Source: Tulasnella sp. 424 (lineage: Eukaryota > Basidiomycota > Agaricomycetes > Cantharellales > Tulasnellaceae). Taken from it: a stretch of DNA of 64,000 bases. Under the pieces are notes generated by a model, which was given only the letters and a program-made list of their open reading frames with translations, made no database searches and was not told the DNA's origin. Numbering within the stretch: position 1 is the stretch's first letter; every line of letters starts with the position of its first letter. Shown here piece by piece: positions 22,322 to 33,400 of the stretch. Location: contig WSUB01000008.1 in assembly GCA_019633425.1 (NCBI GenBank), forward strand, positions 124,001 to 188,000. Direction: 5' to 3'. A program made the position numbers and the translations under genes.

Positions 22322-24202
22322 TTAATCCCTCCACTGGTGACATTGCCAGCACCCCGGTGTGATTGCCCGCTTGAGATAGAACAGCATCATGCTGGCATCG
22401 AAAGGATTAACGGGGGAGGTCTAGAAAAATCAAGACGTCGAACTCACTCTCCAAAGAGCCAAGTCACCGGGCCCTTCTTGAAATCTGAGAAAGTGCAGAA
22501 CTGTTAGCCCGCAAATATCATCGTATCACTGGTTACCACTCACGTTGGTCACCATCATAGAACCTGCCACCAGCCGGAAGTGTTAATGATTTGTCTTATA
22601 CACGGGAAACAACCACTCACTCGTTCGTATGCCCCTCCAGCTTGCCGCCCCAGGTGAATAACTTAATCCCCAGCTCCTCTCCGATCGCCCTAATACTTTG
22701 GTCCAGCTGAAAGACTCTCCAAATATGGTTCCAGCTGTTATCGTGGCGGAAATGTCGGGTTCGGAACATGATTGGTATCTTTGTTCCGTAAAGTTGACGG
22801 GTATAGTGGATCAAAGCGTGGACACGCGATCGATGCCAGACGAGCTCAGTGTATGTGAAGGGAGAGTCTTGATGTGTTATGTTATAGTGGCGAGCGCGCT
22901 ACAGTGGTGCAAAGTGGCTGTGAGCGATGAGAGCGCGGGACCGGGAGAGGTCGAGAGGTACCTTCTGGAAGAAACTGTCATCCCAAAACAGCGACGTCTG
23001 CAAATATGACAAGGTTTCCAACAGTCAAAACACCGAACATCTCGACTTGAAGGCGACTCGTCTGTTCACCTCGATAATTAAATCAGGATTGCCAAGATTC
23101 TCCTCCTTCATCATTGGCAACATGAACTTTTGTATCCTTCCTTCAAAGTTATACGGTTTCGCTTCCGTCGAGAACCAGTCGTAGTCGCCATCGACCATGC
23201 CAAAGAGGAACCAGTTGACTAGAGTGAAGTTGTATTGAGGGATTCTGCAAAAACCTGCGGTGTGTCCGCCTCGGGATTTATACTAATATCGAAGGCAAAG
23301 GGGTCGTAAGTGGAAGATCGAGCAGCAGAACGATGGAGGAAGACAAGACGCACGGTTCCATTTAAGTATTGGCAGAAATATCTGAAGAGGAGGTAGAGTT
23401 CAGTGAGCGCCCGGGAGTGTAGGAAAGCTGGCGTACTCGATGTTATTCCTGGGTCATACACCAATGATGTTAGTGGCAGAAGGATGGGGGTTGTATAGAA
23501 GAACAAGCTTACCGGTCATGAGAAGAGCCTATGGGTCGATTATGGCTATTTTCAGAAAAAAAAAAAAGATGCGAAATAACAGCCCAAGCAAGACCCACCA
23601 ATGAATAGAACCGTCTTCTCTTGAGTCCACGACATATCTTCACTTCCCTCTGACATCATCTTCATGTACTGCGGACATGCTGATACAAAGGCCTCTGGTG
23701 GGAATGTGGTATCGTAGCTGATAGTTGTTTCCGAATTCAAAGGATGCTGCAATGCGTCCATGGGCTCGTGAGGGAAGGGTACCCATCGAGTGTCGTTCGG
23801 GTATTGGCCATAATACATTAGACCACTCTTGACGAAAGCTGTCGAGAAGCGGAGAAAATCCACCCGCGGCGCGTCGGTTGGTCGGTCACTAGAAGAACGA
23901 AACGGTTTACTCTTACGATCTGTTGGGCAGTGCGATGGACAGTGTGGCTTTCCAAACGCGGAGTACATCGTATCCGAGACGTAGCCTGCTGGGTCTGAAG
24001 GTCCGAACATCAAAAGAGATGTCACCATTGCGAACGCGACGAGGAGTGCGGAGAGGACGTAGATCCGCTTGCGAGTGAAGAATCCTTCTGACGACGCAAG
24101 CCGAGCATGTGAAGGATACTGGAGGGAGTCGTCCTGGTCGTTTTGGAGATCTTGATCGTCTTCAGCGTTTAGCGGGGTGTAGTACTCGACGTTGGATGCC
24201 AT
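22322..24202 (-). CDS. Type II membrane SGNH/PC-esterase-like hydrolase, copy 2
   Basis: 437 aa with exactly the same ten exon lengths as copy 1 (descending): 24202-23599, 23528-23513, 23448-23437, 23381-23354, 23282-23070, 22997-22962, 22898-22621, 22563-22544, 22484-22448, 22391-22322. It keeps the N-tail, a membrane segment at about 48-67, IGGSSHDRNN, QYNFTLVNWFLFGMVDGDYD, TSLFWDDSF, IPIMFRTRHFRHDN, EFYDGDQHF and WLFGDMMLFYLKRA. No frame break or lost splice signal is seen, so both copies appear functional. Substitutions are scattered except in a tract around exon 7 and intron 6, where the copies are identical. The first intron of this copy contains an A/T homopolymer near 23556-23568. Confidence 0.85.
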
Positions 24203-25403
24203 GGCCAGGCGTGCGTTCGTCGATGTCGGCCTGGTTCGCGAGGTAATGAGGGAAAGCCAAGGGCCTTCGAAGGACGTCCGCTTTAACTGGAGGAAAGGAG
24301 AGACGGATGGTGAGCTGGCGAATCTGGAAGGATTCGAGTTTGGGCCAAACTTCGCAAAGCTAATATATTTTACGGACCCTTGTTTGGTTTATCTCCGAGC
24401 CACCCCCGATCCTCTCAAGTTAAAACATCCTCGACGCAGATCTACTAGCCTGTTTCTCAAACCAATATCATGCGAACAGACTCTCTCACTGGTATTCAAA
24501 TAATAGCGGTGTACCTAAAGGTCAGTTTGCGGATTCCCCACGTGACCGTGTCTCTTGCCTTCAAAGTTTTCGTGACCTGAGACAGTCACCTCTCGAACCT
24601 TTAATTAGTCATGTAACGTGTGTTTCGGTGCGTTCGGTTACATCGAATCGTCTTGGGGAAATCGTCAGGAGTATAGAGAAGGTCTATCACGAGTTGCCCA
24701 TCTGAATTAGTGGGATGCGTGGTCCGACAGGCTTGAAGACCCTTGGGCACTGGCGGCATTCTGTGAGACAGTCAGTCCATACGGAAATAGTATCCCAGCA
24801 TCCTCGATAACCGATCTTAAAGACGATGACTCCAGTGCCTTGTCTGAAGTTTCAAGATGGAAGCTGGAAGGTTCGGTGATAGGAGCGTTGGCATTGCATG
24901 TAAGCCGATACTGAAGAAGGTAAAGCCGCCGTAAATATACATGGGCCAGTACGGATTACTAACTTTAAGAATGGGTGATGAGCATGAGCGTCCTTCTCTC
25001 ACCACCAGTTCCTCCACAAGTGAGGTTCTCCTCCCGCGGACACCGCTTCGCTTCTTTACTGGAAATGTTCCTTCGAGCCACTTGAAAACATTTCAGGACC
25101 ATGTAGCACACTCCGGGCAGCTCGAAAATTTCTAACGCCCTGATGCTGGCCCAGGCCTTTAGCCGAGCGCATCCTCTCTGGTCGCAATTGGAGCAATATT
25201 AGCGGCTGTCCTATATATAATGGGCACGAGGCAAGGCAAAAATAGTTGTCTATTTCAGAATGAATGGATCTTCAGGATAAGCCAAGGTTGTAGTTCTAAT
25301 TTTGGGTCCTGTGGGATTGGAAGGCCGCGAGGCCACGGCGTTTGAAAAGTCTGTGGTCCAAACAAACACGCGGTTCAACGCTTTCGACCTTTACGCCTTC
25401 AAC
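24203..25403. other. 1.2-kb intergenic region, tail of duplicated unit 2 and ABC promoter
   Basis: 24203-24360 and about 24525-24975 are homologous to the spacer downstream in unit 1. The remainder leads into the ABC gene. A TATATATAA run at 25212-25220 lies 184 bp before the ABC start codon. No coding sequence is supported. Confidence 0.55.
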
Positions 25404-26293
25404 ATGTCCTCCGAGATCCTCCTCAAGCTTGAAAACCTCACATGCGCGTACGCCAAGGGGAGACCCATATTCTCCGATGTTGACTTGACGGTCAAGGAAG
25501 GTGACGTCATTGCAATTGTTGGAAGGAGCGGTGGCGGGTACGTTTTATCCGACGTTGTCAAAAAAGAGGTTCAGAGCAGCAACTAACAACTAGCTTTAAA
25601 GGAAAACTACTCTCCTGAAATGCGTCTCTCATATGACTGTCTATGATGGCAATGTCCTTCTGTGGGGAAGGTATGTAGTTTGGTGGCAGACCGCTGCCGT
25701 TGTTGACCATCCACCTTTCCCATCTCAGGAAGCCAGCAGAGTACGGAATTCCAAACTACCGCACGCAAGTGCTGTATGTGCCTCAAAGGCCGTCGCTCCT
25801 TCCTTCTACACCCAAAGCGTTTATTCGTCAAATTTGCTCGTACGGTTCACGTAAAAAGTCCGAGGAGGGCTTTGACAACGAACAAGCTGCTATCGAACTA
25901 GGAGAAGCATGGTCATTAAGCTCGGAAGTCTGGGAGAGACCCTGGACAAGTCTCAGTGGCGGGGAGGCTCAAAGAGCCTTCTTGGCTATTGCCTGTACTT
26001 TGAAAGGGACCGAAATACTCCTATTAGACGGTATGTGGGGCTTCGTTGTCTGTTTTTCCCTCTCAGCATATGCTCAATGTTTGCGATCCTACTCGACAGA
26101 ACCGACATCGGCTTTGGACTCGACGACGGCGCATATTGTCGAGACTCATCTCGCCTCTCTTCCGGAATCCTCCGACTCGTCGATCAAGGCGATCTTATGG
26201 ATCACCCATTCTGAGGAGCAGACCAAGAAAGCGACTCGCCTGATCAAAGTTGCGGGGGCGATTGAGGAGCAGCCGATTCCAGAGGACGCGTAG
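25404..26293 (+). CDS. Solitary ABC-type ATPase (STAR1/YbbL-like nucleotide-binding protein)
   Basis: Single nucleotide-binding domain with no membrane span, 232 aa. Exons: 25404-25537, 25602-25670, 25729-26030, 26100-26293. The sequence shows FSDVDLTVKEGDVIAIVG, Walker A GRSGGGKTTLLKC, Q-loop region VLYVPQRPSLLPS, signature LSGGEAQRAFLAIA, Walker B/D-loop EILLLDEPTSALDS and H-loop LWITHSEEQ. Introns interrupt both Walker A (after GG) and Walker B (inside DE). The length and the PQRPSL pattern resemble YbbL/STAR1-type ATPases, which pair with a separate UPF0014/ALS3-type membrane subunit; no such partner lies in this window. The transport substrate is unknown. All catalytic residues look intact. 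Confidence 0.88.
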
Positions 26294-26410
26294 GTTAAAG
26301 GTTTCGCGGTACCACGTTCAGCCAGGAGAGGAGACAGTATCATTTCAATTTCATGGTACACATCGAGAGATACATATAGATGCTTCTGCGAGCAATTTGG
26401 TTGAACTACA

Positions 26411-26703
26411 TTAAGTCGATGAACCTTCTCCTTTGGGTTTGGGGGCCATCAGGTGGCTCTCGTAGGGTTCGCCATGACCTTTGCATTGTTCATCTTCAGG
26501 GACATTGGCCATGACCTAAGTAACGGGGTTAGATTAGTCAACCCCTCAAGAAAATGGATTGACCTGTTCGACATGTCGGCCGCATCCCTAATCAAACGAT
26601 TACCCGAGTGAGTTCAACATACATATGAGGGAACGAAACCCTCGGTCGACTATACCTTCCAAGTGGTCTTGTCGCAAGTCTCGCACTTAACTGGAATGCA
26701 CAT
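26411..26703 (-). CDS. 58-aa Cys-rich (zinc-binding-like) conserved fungal protein
   Basis: Exons (descending): 26703-26656, 26587-26564, 26515-26411; 58 aa. The protein reads MCIPVKCETCDKTTWK, GCGRHVEQ, VMANVPEDEQCKGHGE, with a polar tail. The C-x4-C-x2-C start, GCG-x-H and a late C-x2-H resemble a small fungal family with conserved KTTWxGCGxHV; the spacing suggests a zinc knuckle. Function is unknown. Phase 0 introns and conserved core residues support the three-exon model, although the middle exon is only 24 nt. It is head-to-head with NSRP1 (192 bp). Confidence 0.75.
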
Positions 26704-26895
26704 GATGAGAGATAGAATTGGGTACGGGGTGCTGGGTGTTTAGTTGAAGCTTGGTTATGCGCACATCCTCCAAGGCTGATATAGTGCAGACCCGGAGCGT
26801 CACGTGTTACCTCTCACCGTTCAAGTTTGTCAGCGGCTGACCAACCACCACCACCTCCCGGCCCAGTCTTTGCCGTTGTCCATTACGGCTCTCCG

Positions 26896-28203
26896 ATGAA
26901 GGTCTCCTTCACTTTTGGGAATGCCAAATCAAAGGCATCGACTACTCCAGCAGTCGGACAAGCCCCGTCTCTCAAGAAACCGGCGGCGTTTGGCTCTTTG
27001 GATGACGAAGAAACCACCGACGCCGCTCCCACCACATCCTCCGGCAGGATTGGCTCGAAGCCCTTAGCACCTTCGACTACAGGGTCATGGAGGCCCGGAA
27101 AACGGAAGGATGCCAAACTCGATCCAACAGTCGCTCAATATGACGAAGTTTACGACGATATGAAGGCCGCACAAGACGCTGTAAAAGCAGCTGCTGAAGA
27201 CCAAGGCAAGGAAAAGAAAGTATGTTCTATTTTCATCATCGTAGCATTGCTATTTAGTTGACATTTGGTGCGTTCATAGTCTAAATACATGACGAATCTC
27301 CTCCAATCGGCCGAAACCCGCAAACTGGACTATGTTCGTGCCGAAGAGAAACTAATGCAAAGAGAGCGGGAGAAAGAAGGGGACGAATTTGCCGATAAGG
27401 ACAAGTTTGTTACACCGGCCTACAAGGCGCAGATGGAGGAGGTCCGTCGAGCTGAAGAGGAGGAAAAGCAACGAGAGGGTAAGCCACTCGGGCTCTGGAC
27501 CTCGTGCTATGACCTTAGCTAACACGCGGCAAACTCGTATCCAGAGGCTGAGAGAAAGAAGCGAAAGAACCAACCAGGAATGGCAGCGTTTTACAAAGAT
27601 TTTCTGCAAAAGACAGGAGAGCAACACGAGGCCGCAGCGATAGCAGCAGCTAAGGCAGCCGCGGCGGCCGCTGCAGAAACCGAGCAGGGCGGGCAGGATT
27701 TAACCATCCGGAAGCCTCTCAAGGTTGCACCTGACCCCGACTCGGTCTTTAAGGAGGAAACCGATGCAGAACGAGCTGCGCTCGCTCGGGCAGAGGGGAA
27801 GGACGTCGAATTAAATGACGATGGCATACTGGTTGATAAGAGGGACCTCCTTTCGGCCGGGTTAAATCTCAGCGCTCCGAACACACGCAAAGTAGGCCTT
27901 GGATCCAAGTCTTCCAGCAAGCAGGACAACGACCTTCCGCTGAATGCTCACCGCGCGGCCGGAAGCGCAGCAACTCTGAAGGAAATTCGAGCCAGGCAAG
28001 CGCGCGAGCTGGAGAAGCAGTACGAAGAGGAGCGGATACGTGTTGCACAGGAGAAGGAGAGACAGGAACGTGAAGAGCGCGAGAGGATCGTCAAGAGGAA
28101 GAACACCGAGACTGATGTACAAAGTGCGAGGGAACGGTACCTAGAACGGAAGAGGAGGAAAATGGAGGAAGAGGCGCAACAGAGTGCTGATGCACCCTCA
28201 TAA
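26896..28203 (+). CDS. NSRP1: Nuclear speckle splicing regulatory protein 1 homologue (DUF2040/CCDC55)
   Basis: Predicted nuclear splicing regulator, 393 aa. Exons: 26896-27219, 27280-27478, 27545-28203. The N-terminus MKVSFTFGNAKSKAS leads into DPTVAQYDEVYDDMKAAQDA, KYMTNLLQSAETRKLDYVRA, DKFVTPAYKAQMEEVRRAEE and MAAFYKDFLQKTGEQHEAAA, the order seen in the DUF2040 family. A poly-Ala coiled-coil stretch and a long Arg/Glu-rich helix (residues about 300-385) follow. An open frame extends upstream to 26827, but the first ATG is at 26896 and conserved sequence begins there. Its stop lies only 36 bp from the convergent DUF4211 gene. Confidence 0.9.
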
Positions 28204-28239
28204 CTTATTGCTTTGCAAGGCTCGTTCGTGTACAGTGCT

Positions 28240-30313
28240 CTATCCCAGCCCGATGTCATTGTCGTTCGCATTCCGAGATGCCTCGAGGTGGTGTGCATTT
28301 TCCATAAGTTTCTTGATCTTGATCCATTCCTGGCCGGAAATGACATATTCAGTTTGGATGGTGCACCAACATGGATGAAACTCACGGCCTGAATAATCCC
28401 TCTCTCGTCTAACCATGCCATCACCTGGTCTCCATCGTCTTTGTTGTCTGGAAGCTTAACTTTGACACCCCACGATCCACGAAAGAATGCTTGGCCTTTC
28501 TTCTTCCCCCTCTTCTCATGCTCTCCACGCAACAAGTCAACTTCCGACTTTAGGCCCGAGTAAAGAAGGTACTGTGAAGACCCGCAACTTCAAAAGTCGC
28601 ATCCTGGGTGGTGATTCGGAGATACTCACCTGCCAATGAATGAATTTGAAATACGCCTTTGCTCTTGCGGCGCAGAATCGACCGAGGTTGAATTCGAAGA
28701 CTTTATAGTCGTCTTTGTCGATTTCATCTGAATCCTCGCTGTCCGAATCGCTGTCGTCTTCTGAGTCATCGTCATCGCTCCCGACGTCCCCTTTCGGCTA
28801 GAAACATTTAGCCCTGTCAGCTCGATTAAAAAACCCTTTCAGCAGCAATGGCGTTGTCGCACCTCAAACGTATCCTTCCGATACGGTCTCCCGGACGACC
28901 GCCCCATAAACGTCGACACTCTTCCTCCCATGTGACAGGCATCGCAGGTAGGTACCGAAAAGTCCAAATTCATCAGCTCGAATTCCGGATACGTGTTCAA
29001 AACTTTTGTGAACTCCGGTTTCCACACCGAAGACCTGACGAGGGAGTCTCTCAGTCCATCGAGTTTCTTGCTGAGCGCCCGGAGGGCGTTTTTGAAGTAT
29101 TCGTCTTAATAAGAAAGGTGTTATCAGTATTTTGCTATTCCAGATACAGGATAGGAACACAACTTACTGTTTTCAGCCTCTTTCATAAATCTTGCCCGGC
29201 TTTGTGGAGGCTGAATCGCAAGATGAACATACAATTGACCTGGGGACGTAAGGCTCCTGAATTAAGGCAAGCGAATTGCGACTTTGGTTGCCCCTTACAT
29301 ATCGCTTTAAAGCTCAGGCTCAAATCCTGATGCGAATGCCTCGAAAAGGCGACCGGGAGTTCCACTGCAACGTCGTTGTCGGAATCGTGTTCGATGAAAT
29401 CATCGTCCAACTCGGCATTTTCGTCTTCGACATCGGAGAGATCTTCGCCAGGTGGTTTAGCACCTCTGAAAGGGGCGGTAGGGCTCGATGGCCCTGCTTC
29501 AGGCTCAGATTCGGAGTCTGATACATCCACAACTTCTGGTTCGGGCGTAGGCTGTCGTTCGCCTTTTCGACGGCCTTATAAACAAAAATTAGTTCCCAAG
29601 GCGAAACTTAATATCAATATTCAAGAACGCTTACGTTTCATTCGATCCAAGTTGGCTGAGAACTTGGACTTCTTAGACGGACCTCGCAACCGTGGTTCGA
29701 GGATCACTGCTCAAAAGCGTTAGCTCCTCATTACGAGCATGAACGCGGTCCACCAACATTCGGTTTGTACCTCATCCATCAAGTCCTCATCTTCATCACT
29801 CGACGGTCGTCCCTTGCCTCGAACTAGTTTCCGCTTCGTCGGAGGTTCGTCATCGGAATCAACCAAGCGTCTTTTCCGGTTCTTTGACGCAGATGCAAGC
29901 ACAGGTTCGTCGTCATCGTCCTCCTCCATATCCTCAGACAAAGGTGATTCGGAGTCGGAAGACGGTGGTGTCGGAGGAGCACGCCGTTGCTTCAATCGGC
30001 GAGGAGTTCGCTGCGTTGAGGGCCGCAAAACTTGCGATTCTCCATCAGATTCATCGTCATCATTGCTAGTGTTATCGCGCGAGGGCGTCGATTCAAATGG
30101 AATCTCCCGGACATCACTACCGCTGTCAGTGGCTGCGTCGTCTGAATCTGAATCCGGGGTCGGCGAGCGGACGCGCTTCGACCGCACGGGGGAAGATTGG
30201 TATTGAGTGGATTTGCTGCCCCTCTTGAGAGGGCTCGAAGCACTTGATATCTTTCTCCGAGCGGGTGATAAATTGAAAGCTTCCTCTAGAGTCTGCTGGC
30301 GCGCCTTCGGCAT
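28240..30313 (-). CDS. DUF4211-domain protein (CCDC82-like)
   Basis: 553 aa from eight exons (descending): 30313-29758, 29706-29635, 29574-29299, 29239-29168, 29104-28863, 28797-28630, 28571-28386, 28329-28240. The first 190 residues are Ser/Asp/Arg-rich and disordered. The DUF4211 part begins near VAVELPVAFSRHSHQDLSLS and contains EYFKNALRALSKKLDGLRDS, CDACHMGGRVSTFMGRSSGR, an acidic run, and DYKVFEFNLGRFCAARAKAY ahead of a C-terminal helix, EWIKIKKLMENAHHLEASR. Function is unknown; the family is nuclear-looking. The first intron donor is uncertain: GTACAA at 29770 would give an immediate stop, so I used GTTGGT at 29757, which reads TELILEPRLRG. Confidence 0.82.
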
Positions 30314-30440
30314 TCTCAAATTGCGGTGGTGGAACGGAACGCGAGCGCGTATTTGTTTGTCACAACAGTCAGGATTGCAATTTCGTATTTACCACCGTCA
30401 AGTGCCTTGACAGTCTATTCTGCTACACTACTAAACACTG
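30314..30440. promoter_or_regulatory. Shared promoter of the DUF4211 gene and the large C1-domain gene
   Basis: 127 bp between divergent start codons (30313 and 30441), with no coding sequence. Confidence 0.5.
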
Positions 30441-33400
30441 ATGGGTGATGCAGCTCAGACCCCACTACGACAAGTTCCGCAGCTCAAGCTTCAGCTGGAC
30501 ACGTCTCCGTCTCCGGCCGCGACGTTGGCACCGAGGAATGCCAGCTCCTCCATGATCGCCAACGCCCTGCTCTCACCAGTGCTAGACCAAAATTCTCCAA
30601 TCGTCCGAGCCTTAGCGACCACCGCACCCAAGGATAAGGAGTTCCGCAAGCTTCTGGGGTTACTCCTCGCGAATTTGCGTAATCGTAACCGGCCTCCGCC
30701 CGTCTACGATGACTTCCGCACGGCAACAGGAAAGAAAGACAGCGGAAGGATGGGTAGCGCGTTCAATGCTATAAAAGGCGCGGTCCAACTTGGGAAGCGA
30801 CCTTCAGAAGGTCCGCGCAATACTCGACCAGAGGATCTGGACAGCGACGATGATGAAGCAAGCGGCGACCAGTATTCGACTGATGAAACCGTCGATCATT
30901 TGACACAATTGAGGGACGTTCTTATTATGTCTGAAAGACTAGGGTGGAATATTTTGTCCGGGTAAGCCTTATGGTGTACTTATTAGGACGCTCGCTTCCT
31001 AACCGAATCGATAGTCCCCCGCTCCCCGTACCGGAGGAGGCTCCAACTTCCCCGAGAACACCGTTTCGCCGTCGGCGGCCAAGTCTTCGTCGATCACAAT
31101 CGAAAGAACGCCGTGGACCGAAAAACGACGATATTGTGGACGAATGTCTCGACCTACTCGAGGAGCTCATAAGCGAGGACTGTCGTTACCGCGTCAAAAA
31201 GGTTCAGCTCAGCAGGCCTCCAAATACGCTGCAGTCTGTGTGTCTGGATTTTGCTCAATGCCTTCTTACCAATCAACGCCGCAATCCCAAGATCATGGCC
31301 GACATCGGTTTCGCTGTGATCCCTGCCTTTACGACCTTTCCGCGGGAAATGCACGCCCGCTTGCTACGTTTCTTCGAAGAGAGTGTGCTTAGAGGGATGC
31401 TGGACGATTTGTCTATCGCCCGAGGAAGCAAAACTCTATCAGTGGGATCCCCGAATACTCGTGAGTATTCATTCTTGCCCGCGACAGCGTCCACTCAAGC
31501 GCTGCCATGCCTTTAGCGACAGAGCGCCCAAACGAAGCTTCTCCTCCCCGGAGGCATCAGCGAACAGAAACTCCGATTGTAGCCATTCAGGTTGATGAGC
31601 CCACAGAGCGCCGAGACTCGAGAGGATGGATTCAGTGGACACCCGCTCCTTCTCCATCCAGCACCGCGTCGAACGTCGTCAGCACCAACGCTCCCGGACA
31701 GACCCTCCGTATCTACCAGCTTTCTTCCCTCGTCTCCCCCTTGCTTGCTGCAGTGCTGGAGAGCGTTGATTGGTTGTCTTTAGAGACACCTATCGACGTG
31801 GTTCATCGGGTGCATCGGCTGCTAGAATTCATTGTTGACTGCAAGCCCGACGCCTATCTGGACCTGTTGGAGATCGTAGCATACCACACGGAGCCCGTTC
31901 GTCATGCAGCGCTCTCGGTGATGCTCTCATTCTGGCCTCACGCCATCGGACACGCTTATGTGGGAAGAGCATTCCCTCTTGTGTCGTACAACATGGAGCT
32001 AGCACTACGAGAGAATCGCAGATCCAGGCTTCCGCTAGATGAATGTGCCTATACCCATCAGTTTATGGCGTGGGGGTTCCCTACGTCGCGCCCCGGATCA
32101 ATTAGGTTATCCTTCTCCCCACACTCCGATCACCACGTTGGGTTTACATCGCCTGACCAATGCCACGGATGCGGCCAGGTCATTGAAGGATTTGGTCTCA
32201 TTTGCACTCTCTGCCTCTGTGCCGTGCACATCCAGTGCTACGACTACCCAGAAGGACAGTTCTTCACCATGTACCCCTCTCCGCAAGACGCCCGAATGCA
32301 AAAGGTCGCCCTCACACGTTTCTCCCACGTCTTGCCTCACAGACGGTTTCTTACACCCCCAGTTACTAGACGAGACAAGCATACATTTCGACTGGTCAAT
32401 CTTTTTACGCTCACCCTCTGCTTGGCATGCAAGCTCCCGTTGTGGGGATGTGCCGCCCAGGCAATGGAGTGTACTGGATGCAAGCAGTTCATCCATCCAA
32501 GCTGCGTTTCCTTATCATCCCTGCCTACCTGCAGAGTCACAACACTCTCGCCTTCAACGTTCACAGTGGAATGGAACACGCTGCGCAAGTCGTTCGTGGA
32601 TCAATATCGTGGCATACTCTTCGAAGAGGACGAACTTTCGAAATGCAGTTACGAGGAGGTATCCGTGGCCTACGGAGTATTATGGACTCAACTGCAAATC
32701 CTAAGGCAGGGTATCGCTTCGGGATCTGTCCTCGTTGTGGAGAGACAGTCGTCAACGTCCACTGTGAAGGAGGCCGTGATAGAGGAATGGGATATACAAA
32801 GAATCGTAAGACTTTACGAGTCTTATCTTCGAGAAGAAAGCCCTCCAAAATCAAGTACATTAGAAGAATATAAAAGCATGGCCAGAATGCACGTTGGACC
32901 TTCCGATTTAACTCCTCAGCTTTCAGTCATTTTCGAATGGCCACTTCTCGTCTACATCACCGCCATACTCAAGTCGCCAAGAAAAGCACCAGCGAATCCG
33001 TCACAAGCGGCTTCAGCAACGTTCTTGAGCGTCAACCTCAACGAGGATAACGCAGCAAGTACAGAAGACCTCGAACATCCCTTCGAACTGGTCGTTCTCT
33101 CCCATATGCGGGACACCCTGGGCTTCGAATTGAATGTATTCCATGATCCAGTGGCTAAGCAATTGCTGTCCCATTTGCAGCACTGCGGGTTCTTCCACCG
33201 TCTGGATCATCGTCCTTCCTTATTCGACCCGGATGTGTCCCCTTCAGAAACATTCTGTGCTTTCCCTCTTCCTCTGGTCATCGACTACTCAACTAGCGTG
33301 GAAACTCTTGTTTCCGCCATTGCCGTGTGTCTGGACGACTTGAGCATTGCAGTCAACGAAGTGGGTTTTATATGGTTAACCAAACGTTGTTGGCCGAACG

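Larger units (their letters stand above)
18935..24975. repeat. Tandem segmental duplication (unit 1 about 18935-22290, unit 2 about 22290-24975)
   Basis: Two direct units each begin with nearly the same sequence (AAAAAGGCTGATTTGAAAGG at 22290; the counterpart at 18935 differs at a few bases). Each carries a full SGNH-hydrolase gene on the minus strand, followed by a related upstream region and a related tail (compare 22015-22260 with 24525-24785, and 22262-22290 with 24947-24975). Within the tails the units differ: unit 1 has about 1 kb (21000-22015) with no counterpart, and unit 2 has about 165 bp at that place plus about 150 bp near 24800-24940. The boundaries were read by eye and are approximate. 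Confidence 0.85.

Noticed and set aside
25536..25606. Possibility that the ABC gene is a pseudogene because Walker A seems to stop at GRSGGG
   Set aside because: A canonical intron (25538-25601) restores GKTTLLKC in frame.
32107..32860. Minus-strand open stretches inside exon 3 of the giant C1 gene
   Set aside because: The plus strand encodes the C1 fingers in an unbroken 1.9-kb frame. The antisense frames carry no motifs.
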